A stretch of DNA of 50,546 nt from an uncultured Prevotellamassilia sp. (GCA_934255485.1 CAKQOG010000018.1:1-50546); one strand, 5' to 3'. Positions 31,730 to 42,374 are shown, counted from the first letter of the stretch. Notes: a model not told the origin generated them from the letters alone. Made by a program: numbers and translations.

Positions 31730-33871
31730 ATGGATAACATAGAAACTACACACAAGACATCAAACGATGACTTTGTAACTATTCCCGACCTTTGGCACAT
31801 TTGCGTGGCACATTGGAATTGGTTTGCAGCATCATTAATAATATGCTTGAGCATAGCTTGCTACTATCTAAAAATTTCGCCCAACATCTATACACGTTCT
31901 GTTTCGGTGCTTGTAAAGCAAGAAACACAAGGTAAAACCACCAACAACAAAAACAATGGAGATAACGACTTCAACGATATAGGCCTTGTTACCCAAAACA
32001 CCAATGTAGCAAATGTTGAACGGCAATTCACATCGCTTCAGGTACTTGTTGAAGTGGCTAAGCGCACCATGCACCCTCGCAACGACCGCGAAGCTCTACA
32101 CATGGCCGAAAGCATCAAGAGTAAGCTCAAAACAAATATTGAAAACGATAAGTCTACCATTATCAGCATTGAATATTCGGCACCATCAACCGACGAGGCA
32201 GACCGCGTACTGAGTTCTATTGTTACCGTATACAATGAGCAATGGATGGAAGATAACAACATGATTGCTATAAACAGTTCGCACTTTATCGAAGACCGTT
32301 TGCAACTTCTCAGAAAAGACCTTGGCAATATTGACGATAGTATATCAAAGTTTAAAAAGCAACACAACATTACCGACCTTGAACACGTTTCCGACATCTA
32401 CTTGCAGCAGCAAAGCCAGTCTGATGCCGACATTATGCGCCTTTCAAGTCAGCGTTCGATGGAGCAATTTATCTACAACATTTTAAAAGATAAAGCCAAG
32501 AAGCATCAATTACTACCCACCAACACAGGGCTTAACAATGTGTTGCAAGAGCAAATTAATCAATACAATAGCATGTTGTTGCAACTGAAGAACAGCCTTA
32601 CAGCTACCTCTTCGCAAAACCCTCTCATTATTAAACAAGAGGCTGAACTTGATGAACTTAGACACAACATTCTATCAACCATCAACAATCAGATTAAAGT
32701 GTTGAGCATACAAATTGGTGCCATGCAAGGATATAACGAAGAGGTAATTTCAAAAATCAGTTCAAACCCTAACCAAGCCAAACACTTGGCAAGTGTAGAA
32801 CGCGAGCAAAAGGTAAAAGAGAGCCTTTACCTTTATTTGCTGCAAAAGAAGGAGGAGAACCAAATCAGCCTTACATATTCGTCGAAAATTACACAAATGA
32901 TTGATATGCCACACGGCAGTGAAATGCCCACTTCGCCTAAAAAAACGCTTATTCTGTTCTCTGCCATTCTATTTGCTATTATAGCTCCTACCATTATCCT
33001 CTTTGTACGCGAAAGTTTCGATAACTCTGTGCGCTGTAAGGGAGATATTGAACACCGCACATCACTCTCACTCATTGGCGACATCCCACTATATCAGCAA
33101 AAAAACAAACGCAATATCATTGACATGCTTATCGGCAAAAGAAAGCCTAAAAAAAATATGTTGGTAGTTGAGCCAGACAAGCAAGATGGGGTGAACGAAG
33201 CTTTCCGCTATGTACGCTCCAATTTAGAGTTTATGACGACCAATCGTAACACCAACAACGTGTATATCATCACCTCTAACTATGCAGGATCGGGCAAAAC
33301 GTTTATTACCACTAACCTTGCAGTGTCGCTTGCCATTGTAGGCAAAAGGGTGTTACTCATCGATGGCGACTTGCGCCACGCCTCTGCATCGCGCATGTTC
33401 CATACCAAGAACAAGGGCTTGGCAGACTACTTGGCAGAGCAAGAAACCAACTTCGAAAACTTGCTCTATCACTCTGAAAAATACGATACACTCGATATTA
33501 TGCCAGTAGGTACCATTCCACCCAACCCTACAGAGTTGCTTTCAAACAAGCGTATGCAAACACTTATCGACGATATGCGCTCGCATTACGACTTTATACT
33601 CATTGACTGTCCGCCATCCGAGGCTCTTGCAGACACAGGCATCATAGAGCAATATGCCGATCGCACTTTGTTTGTTATGCGAGCTGGTATGTTTGATCGT
33701 CGCAACATATCAGACCTTGACACCGACGTTGAGAACGGCAAGTTTAAACACATGTCTATCATTCTCAATGCTTCCCAATTAGGCGGTCGTTATGGATATT
33801 ACCATGGCTCTTACTATGCCTACCACTACGGACATCCTTACGGTAGTTATTACAAGCATACAAATAGCTAA
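31730..33871 (+). CDS. wzc: Wzc-type polysaccharide co-polymerase with BY tyrosine kinase
   Basis: This inner-membrane protein controls polymer length and export. It has 713 residues. Two membrane segments, IICLSIACYYL-like near 25-45 and LILFSAILFAIIAPTIILF near 400, bound a coiled-coil-rich periplasmic region. The cytoplasmic kinase has Walker A AGSGKTFITT (about 518), Walker A' LLIDGDLRHA and Walker B FILIDCPP (about 620). The tail is a Tyr cluster (YGYYHGSYYAYHYGHPYGSY) that would be autophosphorylated. wza lies 6 bases upstream. Confidence 0.93.
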   Translation: MDNIETTHKTSNDDFVTIPDLWHICVAHWNWFAASLIICLSIACYYLKISPNIYTRSVSVLVKQETQGKTTNNKNNGDNDFNDIGLVTQNTNVANVERQFTSLQVLVEVAKRTMHPRNDREALHMAESIKSKLKTNIENDKSTIISIEYSAPSTDEADRVLSSIVTVYNEQWMEDNNMIAINSSHFIEDRLQLLRKDLGNIDDSISKFKKQHNITDLEHVSDIYLQQQSQSDADIMRLSSQRSMEQFIYNILKDKAKKHQLLPTNTGLNNVLQEQINQYNSMLLQLKNSLTATSSQNPLIIKQEAELDELRHNILSTINNQIKVLSIQIGAMQGYNEEVISKISSNPNQAKHLASVEREQKVKESLYLYLLQKKEENQISLTYSSKITQMIDMPHGSEMPTSPKKTLILFSAILFAIIAPTIILFVRESFDNSVRCKGDIEHRTSLSLIGDIPLYQQKNKRNIIDMLIGKRKPKKNMLVVEPDKQDGVNEAFRYVRSNLEFMTTNRNTNNVYIITSNYAGSGKTFITTNLAVSLAIVGKRVLLIDGDLRHASASRMFHTKNKGLADYLAEQETNFENLLYHSEKYDTLDIMPVGTIPPNPTELLSNKRMQTLIDDMRSHYDFILIDCPPSEALADTGIIEQYADRTLFVMRAGMFDRRNISDLDTDVENGKFKHMSIILNASQLGGRYGYYHGSYYAYHYGHPYGSYYKHTNS

Positions 33872-33927
33872 AGCTAAATAAATATCACTTTCTGTTTATC
33901 CTTTTCTAAACATCCCTTTCTCGCAAC

Positions 33928-35454
33928 ATGGACAATGCAAACAAGCGCATAGCTCGCAACACCATCTACATGTATGTGCGTCTGCTCAGCATCATGGTGG
34001 TTGGGCTTTATGTTTCGCGTTTGGCACTCAACATTCTCGGAGTGTCAGACTACGGACTTTATGCTGTTGTTGGCGGAGTGTTGGCTATTTTCACCTTTAT
34101 CAGTGGTTCGCTTGCAAGTGCCACAAGTAGGTTCTTCAACATTGAGATGGGCAAACCTAATGGCGATGTAAATGCTTCGTTCAATATTAACCTTACGCTC
34201 CACATCTGCTTTGCCATCATTGTAATGTTACTTGCCGAAACCATTGGGTTGTGGTACATATACAACCACCTAAACGTAGCAGCTAACAAGCTCAATGATG
34301 CAGTGTTTGTTTATCACATTAGCATGTTTACTGTGGGATTGGGCATCATCAACACGCCCTATCAAAGTTTGCTTACAGCCCACGAGCAATTTCGCTTTAT
34401 GGCCATACTCGACATTGGCAATTCGCTGCTCCGTTTGGTTTGCATTTTAATGCTTACCCTTGCACCAACAGACCACTTGCGTCTTTATAGCATTATCTTT
34501 GCACTCACTACCATCAGTAATTTCGTGGCATATCATTGGGTGGCATACGTACGTTGGCGCAACATTATCCGGTTCAAGTTTGTACGTGGTTGGAGTCATT
34601 ACAAAGCGGTGCTTGCCTTCAACAATTGGAACTTGCTGGCAACAATGGCTTATGTGGCTAATTCTTCGGGGTGCGACCTTCTGCTAAATGCTTTTTTTGG
34701 TACAGTAATGAATGGTGCTTTTGCTGTGAGCAAAACTGTTAAGCAAAGTATAGCCAACTTTACAGGCAACTTCGACAATGCCTCGGCTCCTCAAATTATA
34801 CAATCGTATGCAGCTGGAGACAAATCTCGCTACACTTACTTGTGCAACAAAATTGGGCGCATAAACATTCTTACCTTTGAGTTTATCTGCTTTCCATTGC
34901 TCATCGACTTAGGTTTTGTTTTGAAACTTTGGTTGGGACATGTGCCTGATGGAGCATTTGAACTCACCTATTTAAGCATAATACAAGGTGGCATTTCGCT
35001 TACATGTGGTGGTATATACAATCTAATTAATGCTACAGGCAAGATTAAGTGGTTTAAAATTAACGTTAGTTTTTTCTTTATCATTTGCCTTCCTATCGCA
35101 TACGGATTGTTTAAAATAGGTTTTCCTCCTTACACCATATTGGTGCTTTTCATCATAGCCGACATTATTCAACGTGCTATCCAATTGATGTTAATGCACT
35201 ATCTACTGGGATTTGATTCTCTACGCTATGCAAAGGAGGCATACATCCGTCCACTGCTCATTGCCATCATTGCAGGCATTGGCATATACGCTTACTCTTT
35301 ATGCAACGTAACAAACGCTTGGGAACGCACCACAGCCATCTTTGCTTGTGCAATATTCAACACGTTGCTCATTTTCTTTATTGGGCTTACGCACAATGAA
35401 CGAAGCAAAATAGCTAAGGTATGCTACGCAAGATTACATAAGAAAATTAGCTAA
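33928..35454 (+). CDS. wzx: Wzx-type oligosaccharide flippase (MOP superfamily)
   Basis: The 508-residue inner-membrane protein has about 12-14 hydrophobic helices. It opens IARNTIYMYVRLLSIMVVGLY and contains VSDYGLYAVVGGVLAIFTFISGSL, the usual start of flippases of the MATE/Wzx type. It would turn undecaprenyl-linked repeat units across the membrane. It follows wzc by 56 bases and comes before the glycosyltransferases. Confidence 0.85.
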   Translation: MDNANKRIARNTIYMYVRLLSIMVVGLYVSRLALNILGVSDYGLYAVVGGVLAIFTFISGSLASATSRFFNIEMGKPNGDVNASFNINLTLHICFAIIVMLLAETIGLWYIYNHLNVAANKLNDAVFVYHISMFTVGLGIINTPYQSLLTAHEQFRFMAILDIGNSLLRLVCILMLTLAPTDHLRLYSIIFALTTISNFVAYHWVAYVRWRNIIRFKFVRGWSHYKAVLAFNNWNLLATMAYVANSSGCDLLLNAFFGTVMNGAFAVSKTVKQSIANFTGNFDNASAPQIIQSYAAGDKSRYTYLCNKIGRINILTFEFICFPLLIDLGFVLKLWLGHVPDGAFELTYLSIIQGGISLTCGGIYNLINATGKIKWFKINVSFFFIICLPIAYGLFKIGFPPYTILVLFIIADIIQRAIQLMLMHYLLGFDSLRYAKEAYIRPLLIAIIAGIGIYAYSLCNVTNAWERTTAIFACAIFNTLLIFFIGLTHNERSKIAKVCYARLHKKIS

Positions 35455-35538
35455 GCAAATACCCTTTTAAAAAAAGAACAGAAGTATATACTACTCTTTT
35501 TGATTGCTATTATAAGTAGATAGCAAAACATATTGAAT

Positions 35539-36795
35539 ATGAAAATTCTACACATTGGCTATACAAATATTGGCGGAGCAGGCATAGGTATGATGAACTT
35601 ACACCAAGCCATGCTCGACAGAGGTATTGACAGCAAAGTGCTTGTTGTACAAAAACAAACCACTTGCAACACTGTCTTTACTGCACGTCCCAACCTTCAT
35701 GTGTGGGCTAACAATCGTTTTGCCTTATTGCTTGAAAAAGTGGCACGTCGCATGGGCATTTATTTCAACGCACTCGACCGCATTCGCATGCAGATGTACA
35801 AAGCAAAACATAAACACCCTATACCATTTTCTTCGCCCATCACTAATTACGACCTTTCGGAGCACCCACTTGTTAAGGAGGCTGATATTATCAATCTGCA
35901 TTTTATATCAGACTTTGTAGACATCGAAACATTCTTTAGCAAAGTGCACAAACCTATTGTATGGATTATGCGCGATGAAAATCCAGGACTTGGCGGCTTT
36001 CATTACACATCAACGAAAGAGGAATACTACAAGGATTTTGCTACATTAGAAGACATGTTTATCAACATTAAGCGCAAGGCTATTAAGGGATGCAACAACT
36101 TGCACATTGTGTCGTTGTCTGACTATATGCGACGCTTTTGCCAGAATGTAGACTTCATATCAGACCTACCCAACACTGTGATTGGTAATGTCATAAACCC
36201 CGATAAATACCCTATATTTAGTCAAGCAGAAGCAAGAGAGACGTTGCATCTCAACAAGACCGACATTATCATCTCGTTTGTATGCTTCGATCTTGGTGAA
36301 AAGCGCAAAAGGCTAAAAGAGGTTATTGAGGCATTGACAATCATCAAGCAATCTCCCATGTTGGGCGAGCGCGAAAGGCAACATATTCAATTGATATGCG
36401 TAGGTATGAACAAGATTCAGCTATCGCATCCCAATGTTATCTGCTTGGGAAAAATCTCAGACAAAAGGCAACTAAGCATGGTATATGCTGCCTCCAACGT
36501 ATTTATCACTCCATCCGATCAAGAGTCGTTTGGCAAAACCGTCATCGAGGCACTCTATTGTGGAACCCCTGTAGTATCAACCCCCACGGGCATTGCTCCC
36601 GAGGTAATCAACGAAGACAATGGTTGCATATGTCCCAATTCATCGCCAGTTGAAATAGCCTCGGCCATCATCCGTGTGCTCATACATGAAGCATATAATC
36701 CCGAACAAATCCGTCAAAAAGCGACGGAACTTTTCTCACCTAAAGCAATCGTATCGCAATATACGCAGCTTTATAAAACGATCTTAAACAAATAA
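35539..36795 (+). CDS. Family 4 glycosyltransferase
   Basis: The 418-residue GT-B protein begins MKILHIGYTNIGGAGIGMMNLHQAML. The C-terminal donor domain has VICLGKISDKRQLSMVYAASNVFITPSDQ and ESFGKTVIEALYCGTPVVST with the conserved acidic EALxxGxPV motif. It transfers a sugar from a nucleotide donor to the growing repeat unit. Specificity cannot be told. The ATG at 35539 is preferred over a TTG two codons upstream. Confidence 0.85.
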   Translation: MKILHIGYTNIGGAGIGMMNLHQAMLDRGIDSKVLVVQKQTTCNTVFTARPNLHVWANNRFALLLEKVARRMGIYFNALDRIRMQMYKAKHKHPIPFSSPITNYDLSEHPLVKEADIINLHFISDFVDIETFFSKVHKPIVWIMRDENPGLGGFHYTSTKEEYYKDFATLEDMFINIKRKAIKGCNNLHIVSLSDYMRRFCQNVDFISDLPNTVIGNVINPDKYPIFSQAEARETLHLNKTDIIISFVCFDLGEKRKRLKEVIEALTIIKQSPMLGERERQHIQLICVGMNKIQLSHPNVICLGKISDKRQLSMVYAASNVFITPSDQESFGKTVIEALYCGTPVVSTPTGIAPEVINEDNGCICPNSSPVEIASAIIRVLIHEAYNPEQIRQKATELFSPKAIVSQYTQLYKTILNK

Positions 36796-36853
36796 GTTCT
36801 ACTTCTAAAGTTTAAAAGGTCGGAAATATGCAAACATTTCACGCTTAAAATAA

Positions 36854-37801
36854 ATGATGAACGCAACGAAAGTATCGGTGATCATCCCACTATACAACGC
36901 CGAAAAGTATATTGGCAGATGCTTGCATTCTGTTTTAGAACAGAGTTACAAGCATATCGAAATTATCCTTGTGGATGATGCTAGCACTGATCATTCATTG
37001 TCTGTGGCAGAAGCCTTTCAGCAAGAACATCCAAGCATCAAAATAATCAAACACAAGACGAACATAGGCTCTATGGCAAGCCGTCGCGATGGTTATCAAG
37101 CAGCAACAGGCGATAGTATGATGTTTGTTGATGCAGACGATACTCTGCCGCCTGATGCGGTAGAATGTTTGGTTGCCAAACAACAAGAAACCAATGCCGA
37201 TATCGTTGCTGGCAATGTAGAAAAGATATATGTAGATGGACACAAGGAAAGGCTTGTCGAAAACCTTCCACCTCATGCTACAGGCGTTGATATGCTTGAA
37301 GCCTTGTTAGATGAGAAGGTAAGGCGCTGTTTATGGGGAAGACTTTATAGAACAATTCTTTTTCATGAACACCCCTTGATAAACCCTGATAATATGACCA
37401 TTTATGAAGATGCCTGCCTATTGCATCAAGTAGTGGTGAATGCCCATGTCATTGTTACCGTTGGCGACACAGTTTATCAATACAATGAGAATATGTCGTC
37501 AGTTATGCATCGTGTGTATGGCATTCAGCAGATAGAAAGTATCATAATGGCCAACAAAATAATAGCCGATGTATGCCAACCGTATCCGCAACTTCATGCT
37601 AAAATGCAACATCGTATTGCACACACAGTACTTGCGCTATATAGTGAAAAAATTGCTATTGGTCAGTTGAGGGCATTGTTGCGCAAGCATGGCATGCAGA
37701 AATATGGTGAGATGGGTGCAATATGTAAATATTTAAAATTAAGCGATTATTGGTATGCCTTCAAACGTTTTTTTTATGTCAGGACAAAACTTTCAAAATA
37801 A
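36854..37801 (+). CDS. Family 2 glycosyltransferase
   Basis: The 315-residue GT-A protein starts KVSVIIPLYNAEKYIGRCLHSVLEQSY. DDASTD follows, and the metal-binding DxD-type site is MMFVDADDTLPPDA. GRLYRTILF and EDACLLHQVV complete the family pattern. Donor and acceptor are unknown. Composition appears more AT-rich than in the flanking core genes. Confidence 0.85.
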   Translation: MMNATKVSVIIPLYNAEKYIGRCLHSVLEQSYKHIEIILVDDASTDHSLSVAEAFQQEHPSIKIIKHKTNIGSMASRRDGYQAATGDSMMFVDADDTLPPDAVECLVAKQQETNADIVAGNVEKIYVDGHKERLVENLPPHATGVDMLEALLDEKVRRCLWGRLYRTILFHEHPLINPDNMTIYEDACLLHQVVVNAHVIVTVGDTVYQYNENMSSVMHRVYGIQQIESIIMANKIIADVCQPYPQLHAKMQHRIAHTVLALYSEKIAIGQLRALLRKHGMQKYGEMGAICKYLKLSDYWYAFKRFFYVRTKLSK

Positions 37802-37810
37802 GCTATCAAG

Positions 37811-38731
37811 ATGAAGCAGCAGTATCCTAAGGTATCAGTTATTACAGTAACCTACAATTGTGTTGATTGGGTGGAAGGCACCATACGCAATGTGCTCAAG
37901 CAGACATATCCCAACATTGAATATATCGTTATTGATGGTAACAGTACTGATGGCACACGCCAAGTGATAGAACAATATGCCGACAGATTGGCCTACTATG
38001 AGTCAGCACCCGACAACGGCATCTATGATGCCATGAACAAAGGCATTCGTGTCGCAACAGGCGAATGGGTGATTTTTATGAACGCAGGCGACTATTTTTT
38101 TCAATCAACTACGGTGGAAGATGTGTTCAATTGGTATGATGACAAGGGTGAAATAATGATTGCTGGTGGCGCACGATGCTTCATCAACGAAGGATATTTC
38201 GACCGTATGCCAGTTCACCCATTTATGAATATTACCCCCACCGATACACAAAAAAAGAGTTCCATCGAAAAAGAACAATTCGGCCATGTGCCAAATGCTT
38301 TCGTAGAGGAAATATGGAATTGTAACATGTTTCCGCATCAATCCATCTTCATCAGATTGTCCGTACACAAAGAAAATCTGTTCCCTCTGAATTTGAAAAT
38401 AGCTGCAGACTATTATATTTTCATGAAAATGTTACTCAACAACGCACCGCTTGTCATCTACAATGGCATTATAGCATTGTTCAGAAACGAAGAAGGGGCA
38501 TCAACACGCGATGAAAACTTTACAAAAATATGGGATGAAAGACTCCTGGTGATGCAAATGTTGGGCGCACCAGAAAAGGTGATAAAGAAAAAGAAAAGTC
38601 AACGGAACAAAATGATGGTGCAGAGATGGGTGCTGAATGTTATAAAAAAGGGGGTCCCATTCATTTACAAACCATATCATCTGCGTATGTATATACGACA
38701 ACCATTGGAGGAAACGCTGAAGGATATATAA
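37811..38731 (+). CDS. Family 2 glycosyltransferase (WcaA-like)
   Basis: The 306-residue protein has KVSVITVTYNCVDWVEGTIRN, VIDGNSTDGTRQVIEQYAD and PDNGIYDAMNKGIRVATGEW, and the site FMNAGDYFF replaces a plain DxD. PHQSIFIRLSVH follows. This is the signature of Bacteroidetes capsule GT2 enzymes. It lies 9 bases after the other GT2. A charged KKKKSQRNKMM region near the C-terminus suggests membrane contact. Confidence 0.85.
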   Translation: MKQQYPKVSVITVTYNCVDWVEGTIRNVLKQTYPNIEYIVIDGNSTDGTRQVIEQYADRLAYYESAPDNGIYDAMNKGIRVATGEWVIFMNAGDYFFQSTTVEDVFNWYDDKGEIMIAGGARCFINEGYFDRMPVHPFMNITPTDTQKKSSIEKEQFGHVPNAFVEEIWNCNMFPHQSIFIRLSVHKENLFPLNLKIAADYYIFMKMLLNNAPLVIYNGIIALFRNEEGASTRDENFTKIWDERLLVMQMLGAPEKVIKKKKSQRNKMMVQRWVLNVIKKGVPFIYKPYHLRMYIRQPLEETLKDI

Positions 38732-38765
38732 GCTGAGGCTTAAGATTAATTATATATATCAAACA

Positions 38766-39812
38766 ATGATATCATCAGAACACATACTTACAATAGGTCC
38801 TGAATACAAGCCCCCCAAAGGAGGCATTGCGCAATGCATTGCCACCTATCAGCAAACCATTTACTCGGATTTTAGGTGCTTGACGAACTCCTGTGATGGG
38901 GGAATGGTGCGGAAAACATGTAAACTTATGTTTTCCTTGATAACGTTGTGCTTTATATTAGCCTTTCACAAGAAGATACGAATCATACACATACATACGG
39001 CATCGTATAACAGTTTCAAACGATCGTCTTTGTTTGTGAAAGTGGCGAAAGCTATGGGACGTAAAGTAGTTCTCCATATACATGGTGGCGGATTTAAGGA
39101 TTACTATATGAAGCAACCACGTTATGTTCGTTCTGTTCTTGACAAGGCCGATGCTCTGATAACGCTTTCTACTTCATGGAAAATGTTCTTTGAGAATATT
39201 GCACTTCATGGTAATGTTCACATCGTTCCCAATATAATATCAAAGCCTATATATCAAAAGGTAAAAGGTGATGGCAAATTCCATCTACTTTATATGGGAC
39301 AAATAACAAAAGCAAAGGGAGTGTTCGATCTTGTGGAAATGATTGCTGAAAATAAAAATTTCTACAGAGGTAAACTCATCCTTGATATAGGTGGAGATAT
39401 GTATGAAGCTGACAAGCTCAGAAATTTTGTATCTGACAATAAAATTGATGACATTGTGCATCTTCACGGCTGGCTGATTGGCAATGCAAAGGCTAAAATG
39501 TTTAATTGGGCCGATGCCTATATATTGCCGTCATACGTAGAGGGAGTGCCTATATCTATTCTTGAGGCAGAATCATATGGTTTACCCATACTTTCAACAA
39601 GAGTTGGAGGCATACCTGATATTGTGGATGAAGGTAAGAATGGCTTCCTTTTCACACCAGGCGATAAGCAAGGCATGAAGAAAGCTATTGACATGGTGGT
39701 GGAAAATAGAGATTTGAAAATATCAATGGGCAGCTATTCAAAGGAATTGACTCAAAAAAATAATCCATCTTCAGTGGAAAAAGATCTTATAGAAGTTTAT
39801 CGTAGTTTATAA
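38766..39812 (+). CDS. Family 4 glycosyltransferase
   Basis: The 348-residue GT-B protein has a glycine-rich acceptor loop, GPEYKPPKGGIAQCIATYQ, and IHIHTASYNSFKRSSLFV. The donor domain has LLYMGQITKAKGVFDLVEMI, WADAYILPSYVEGVPISILE and AESYGLPILSTRVGGIPDIV. It includes a C6 run early in the gene (about 38812). Substrate is unknown. The gene is AT-rich and followed after 6 bases by the CapK-like gene. Confidence 0.85.
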   Translation: MISSEHILTIGPEYKPPKGGIAQCIATYQQTIYSDFRCLTNSCDGGMVRKTCKLMFSLITLCFILAFHKKIRIIHIHTASYNSFKRSSLFVKVAKAMGRKVVLHIHGGGFKDYYMKQPRYVRSVLDKADALITLSTSWKMFFENIALHGNVHIVPNIISKPIYQKVKGDGKFHLLYMGQITKAKGVFDLVEMIAENKNFYRGKLILDIGGDMYEADKLRNFVSDNKIDDIVHLHGWLIGNAKAKMFNWADAYILPSYVEGVPISILEAESYGLPILSTRVGGIPDIVDEGKNGFLFTPGDKQGMKKAIDMVVENRDLKISMGSYSKELTQKNNPSSVEKDLIEVYRSL

Positions 39813-39818
39813 AGTGTC

Positions 39819-41153
39819 ATGGGCATTGCTGATTATATAAAAACAAGGCTTCCTTATTGGCCTAATTGGTTAAATTACCTTCTTCTGAAATTGAATGTGT
39901 TGGGGGGCTGGGTATATGGCAGAAATTACAGAAAGATACTAAATAATATAGGCAAAGGAAATCCAGAAGAGACACTTGTGGACATGGTGAACTTTGCTAT
40001 AGAACGTGTGCCGTATTATAGAAAGAAGTATGGAACATTGCGTATAAAGAATAAAACAGAGTTTGAGCAAAAGATTGATTTTATTGACAAGGATGAAGTC
40101 ATGTCGCATTGGGATGATTTTCTTGTTGATGATATAGATTGGGGAAAAGCGCATTTGGGAACGACTGGTGGAACAAGTGGAAAGCCTTTGAAATTGGTTG
40201 AGCCGCTTAACAGATATGCCCATTCATTGGCTTTTACCCACAAACAATGGATGTGGTATGGCTGGAAATATGATGTAAGGGGTGTATTTCGCAATCATCA
40301 TATACGGGAGGATAGAGACTATATAATAAGTCCTATCTTGAAGGAAGTGATTTTTGACACATTCCGTATGAATACGGAATATGCTTTAAAATGTTGGAAG
40401 GCATTAAAAAAATATCACATCCATTACATCCACGCTTACCCATCTTCATTTTATTTGTTCTGCAAACTATGCGTGCAGCAAAATTTAAGTCTTGATTTTA
40501 TAAAGGTAGCGTTTCTTGCAAGTGAGGGGGTAACAAATGAACAACGTTTGTTTTTTGAAGAGAAAGGCATTACAATATATTCATTTTATGGCCATAGTGA
40601 AAAACTGATTATTGCAGGTAGCAGTCCTGAAAGTAAGCATTATTATATAGAAGAGAACTATGGATATTGTGAACTGATTGATGCCAAAGGTCAAGTAATC
40701 AAAGAACAAGGCGTTTTAGGCGAAATGGTAGGAACAACCTTTAGCAACAAACTCTTTCCGTTGATTAGATATAAAACGGGTGATTACAGCAAATATGCAG
40801 AAGCTACCAATTCAAAGTATGGGCATAGATGTTTGGACGAAGTGGATGGGCGATGGTCTAATAGTAAAATATATAAGGCAGATGGCACATATGTAAATAC
40901 GGCATCTCTTAATATGCACAACGATATGTATAGTCACATAGATGGTTTACAATATCTGCAAAACGAGGTGGGAAAGCTAATAGTGTGTATCATTAAGAAC
41001 CAATTGTATACACATGCCGATGAACAAACTTTATTGACAATGTATGCTAAAATAATGGGTAGTGAAGATGCTGTAGAAATAAGATATGTTGACAGATTGG
41101 TGTTTCAACCCAATGGAAAATTCCTTCAGTTAATCAGTACTGTAAAGAAATGA
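39819..41153 (+). CDS. CapK/phenylacetate-CoA ligase-like adenylate-forming enzyme
   Basis: The 444-residue protein has an ATP/AMP motif, TTGGTSGKPLKL (about 109-121), then AYPSSFYLFCKL, SFYGHSEKLIIAG and LIRYKTGDYSKYAEA, the order found in CapK/PaaK-like adenylating enzymes. These activate a carboxylate as AMP ester. The substrate in capsule clusters is generally unknown and could be an amino acid or hydroxy acid that modifies the sugar. The stop overlaps the next start by 4 bases (ATGA), so the two are translationally coupled. A G6 run lies at about 39902. Confidence 0.8.
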   Translation: MGIADYIKTRLPYWPNWLNYLLLKLNVLGGWVYGRNYRKILNNIGKGNPEETLVDMVNFAIERVPYYRKKYGTLRIKNKTEFEQKIDFIDKDEVMSHWDDFLVDDIDWGKAHLGTTGGTSGKPLKLVEPLNRYAHSLAFTHKQWMWYGWKYDVRGVFRNHHIREDRDYIISPILKEVIFDTFRMNTEYALKCWKALKKYHIHYIHAYPSSFYLFCKLCVQQNLSLDFIKVAFLASEGVTNEQRLFFEEKGITIYSFYGHSEKLIIAGSSPESKHYYIEENYGYCELIDAKGQVIKEQGVLGEMVGTTFSNKLFPLIRYKTGDYSKYAEATNSKYGHRCLDEVDGRWSNSKIYKADGTYVNTASLNMHNDMYSHIDGLQYLQNEVGKLIVCIIKNQLYTHADEQTLLTMYAKIMGSEDAVEIRYVDRLVFQPNGKFLQLISTVKK

Positions 41154-42367
41154 AAATGATGGATACACTCATTGAGAGCCTCACAAACCTGAAGTCATAT
41201 TGCGAGGCTGAGAAATTCAAGGGATGGGATCCTTACGATGGTCTTAACTCCCAATTGGCAAGTGCATTGTTGCCACTGCGTCACTCGGCCATACTCAGAC
41301 TCTGTGTGATACAAGGGTTCAAACGCTGCCCTGTCAATCTGCGCCGAATAGCCATGGTGCCAAAACAATATAATGCCAAGGGCATAGGACTGTTTCTTCA
41401 AGGCTATTGCAATTTGTATAAAGCGATGGAGAAGCATCCGAATGGAATGGAGGCGTTAGGCACGAAGAAGGAAGTGCTTGAAAAAATAAAGTATCTTGCC
41501 GACCTGCTACTCAAAATGCGTTCAGACAAAAAGTTTCCAGGAGAGTATCATGGTGCCTGTTGGGGATACAACTTCGACTGGCAGGCGCGTCGCTTATTTC
41601 TGTTCCCAGCCCATACTCCTACGGTAGTGGCAACCAGTTTTTGTGCCACAGCACTGATGGAAGCATATGAGATAACCCAAAACTCAACATATCTTGATGT
41701 AGCCCTTAGTGCAGCACATTTTGTGACAGAAAATCTTCACCGAGCGCAATATGGCAAAGGCTTTTTGTTCTCCTACAGCAAACTCAAGGGCAATGATACA
41801 GTGTTGAATGCTTCACTTCTTGGCTCGCGCTTGCTGAGCTTCTGCTATAAGTACACGGGTAATGAAAAGTATAAGGAGCTTGCTCGCAAAAGCATTGAGG
41901 CTTGTTGTGCCTGTCAGCAGGCGGACGGAGCTTGGCGGTATGGCATGTTACCCGTGCAGAGCTGGCGCGACTCGTTTCATACGGGATACAATCTTGACAG
42001 CCTAATGGCTTATCAAGAGAACACTGGCGACAGTAGTTTCGAAACATACATGAACAAAGGATTCGACTATTATATCAAGCATTTTTTTGAAGACAACGGC
42101 ACCCCGAAGTATTATGATAATCGAATGTATCCCATAGACATCCATTGCCCAGGACAATTGTTCGTTACCTTGGCACGTCTTCACAAGTTGGATGCGTATC
42201 GTGAGTTGGCCGATAAAGTTTTGCGCTGGACTGTCTGCAATATGCAGGATAAGAAAGGTTATTTCTATTATCAGTTGAAACCCACGTTGAGTTCAAAAAT
42301 CTCTTATATGCGATGGAGCAACGCCTTCATGTTCTGTGCATTGAGCTATTATCTGCTCGAAAGTTAG
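41150..42367 (+). CDS. Alpha/alpha-toroid protein of unknown function
   Basis: The 405-residue soluble protein has repeated helical hairpins (VVATSFCATALMEAYEITQN, YLDVALSAAHFVTENL, KYKELARKSIEACCACQ) and aromatic-rich loops (GACWGYNFDWQARRLF, DGAWRYGM, YYDNRMYPIDIHCPGQ). This pattern suggests an alpha/alpha barrel, as in glycoside-processing and epimerase folds. I do not recognise a characterised family. It overlaps the CapK-like gene by 4 bases and comes before wzy, so it probably acts on the polysaccharide or its precursor. Confidence 0.65.
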   Translation: MKMMDTLIESLTNLKSYCEAEKFKGWDPYDGLNSQLASALLPLRHSAILRLCVIQGFKRCPVNLRRIAMVPKQYNAKGIGLFLQGYCNLYKAMEKHPNGMEALGTKKEVLEKIKYLADLLLKMRSDKKFPGEYHGACWGYNFDWQARRLFLFPAHTPTVVATSFCATALMEAYEITQNSTYLDVALSAAHFVTENLHRAQYGKGFLFSYSKLKGNDTVLNASLLGSRLLSFCYKYTGNEKYKELARKSIEACCACQQADGAWRYGMLPVQSWRDSFHTGYNLDSLMAYQENTGDSSFETYMNKGFDYYIKHFFEDNGTPKYYDNRMYPIDIHCPGQLFVTLARLHKLDAYRELADKVLRWTVCNMQDKKGYFYYQLKPTLSSKISYMRWSNAFMFCALSYYLLES

Positions 42368-42374
42368 TTATCTT

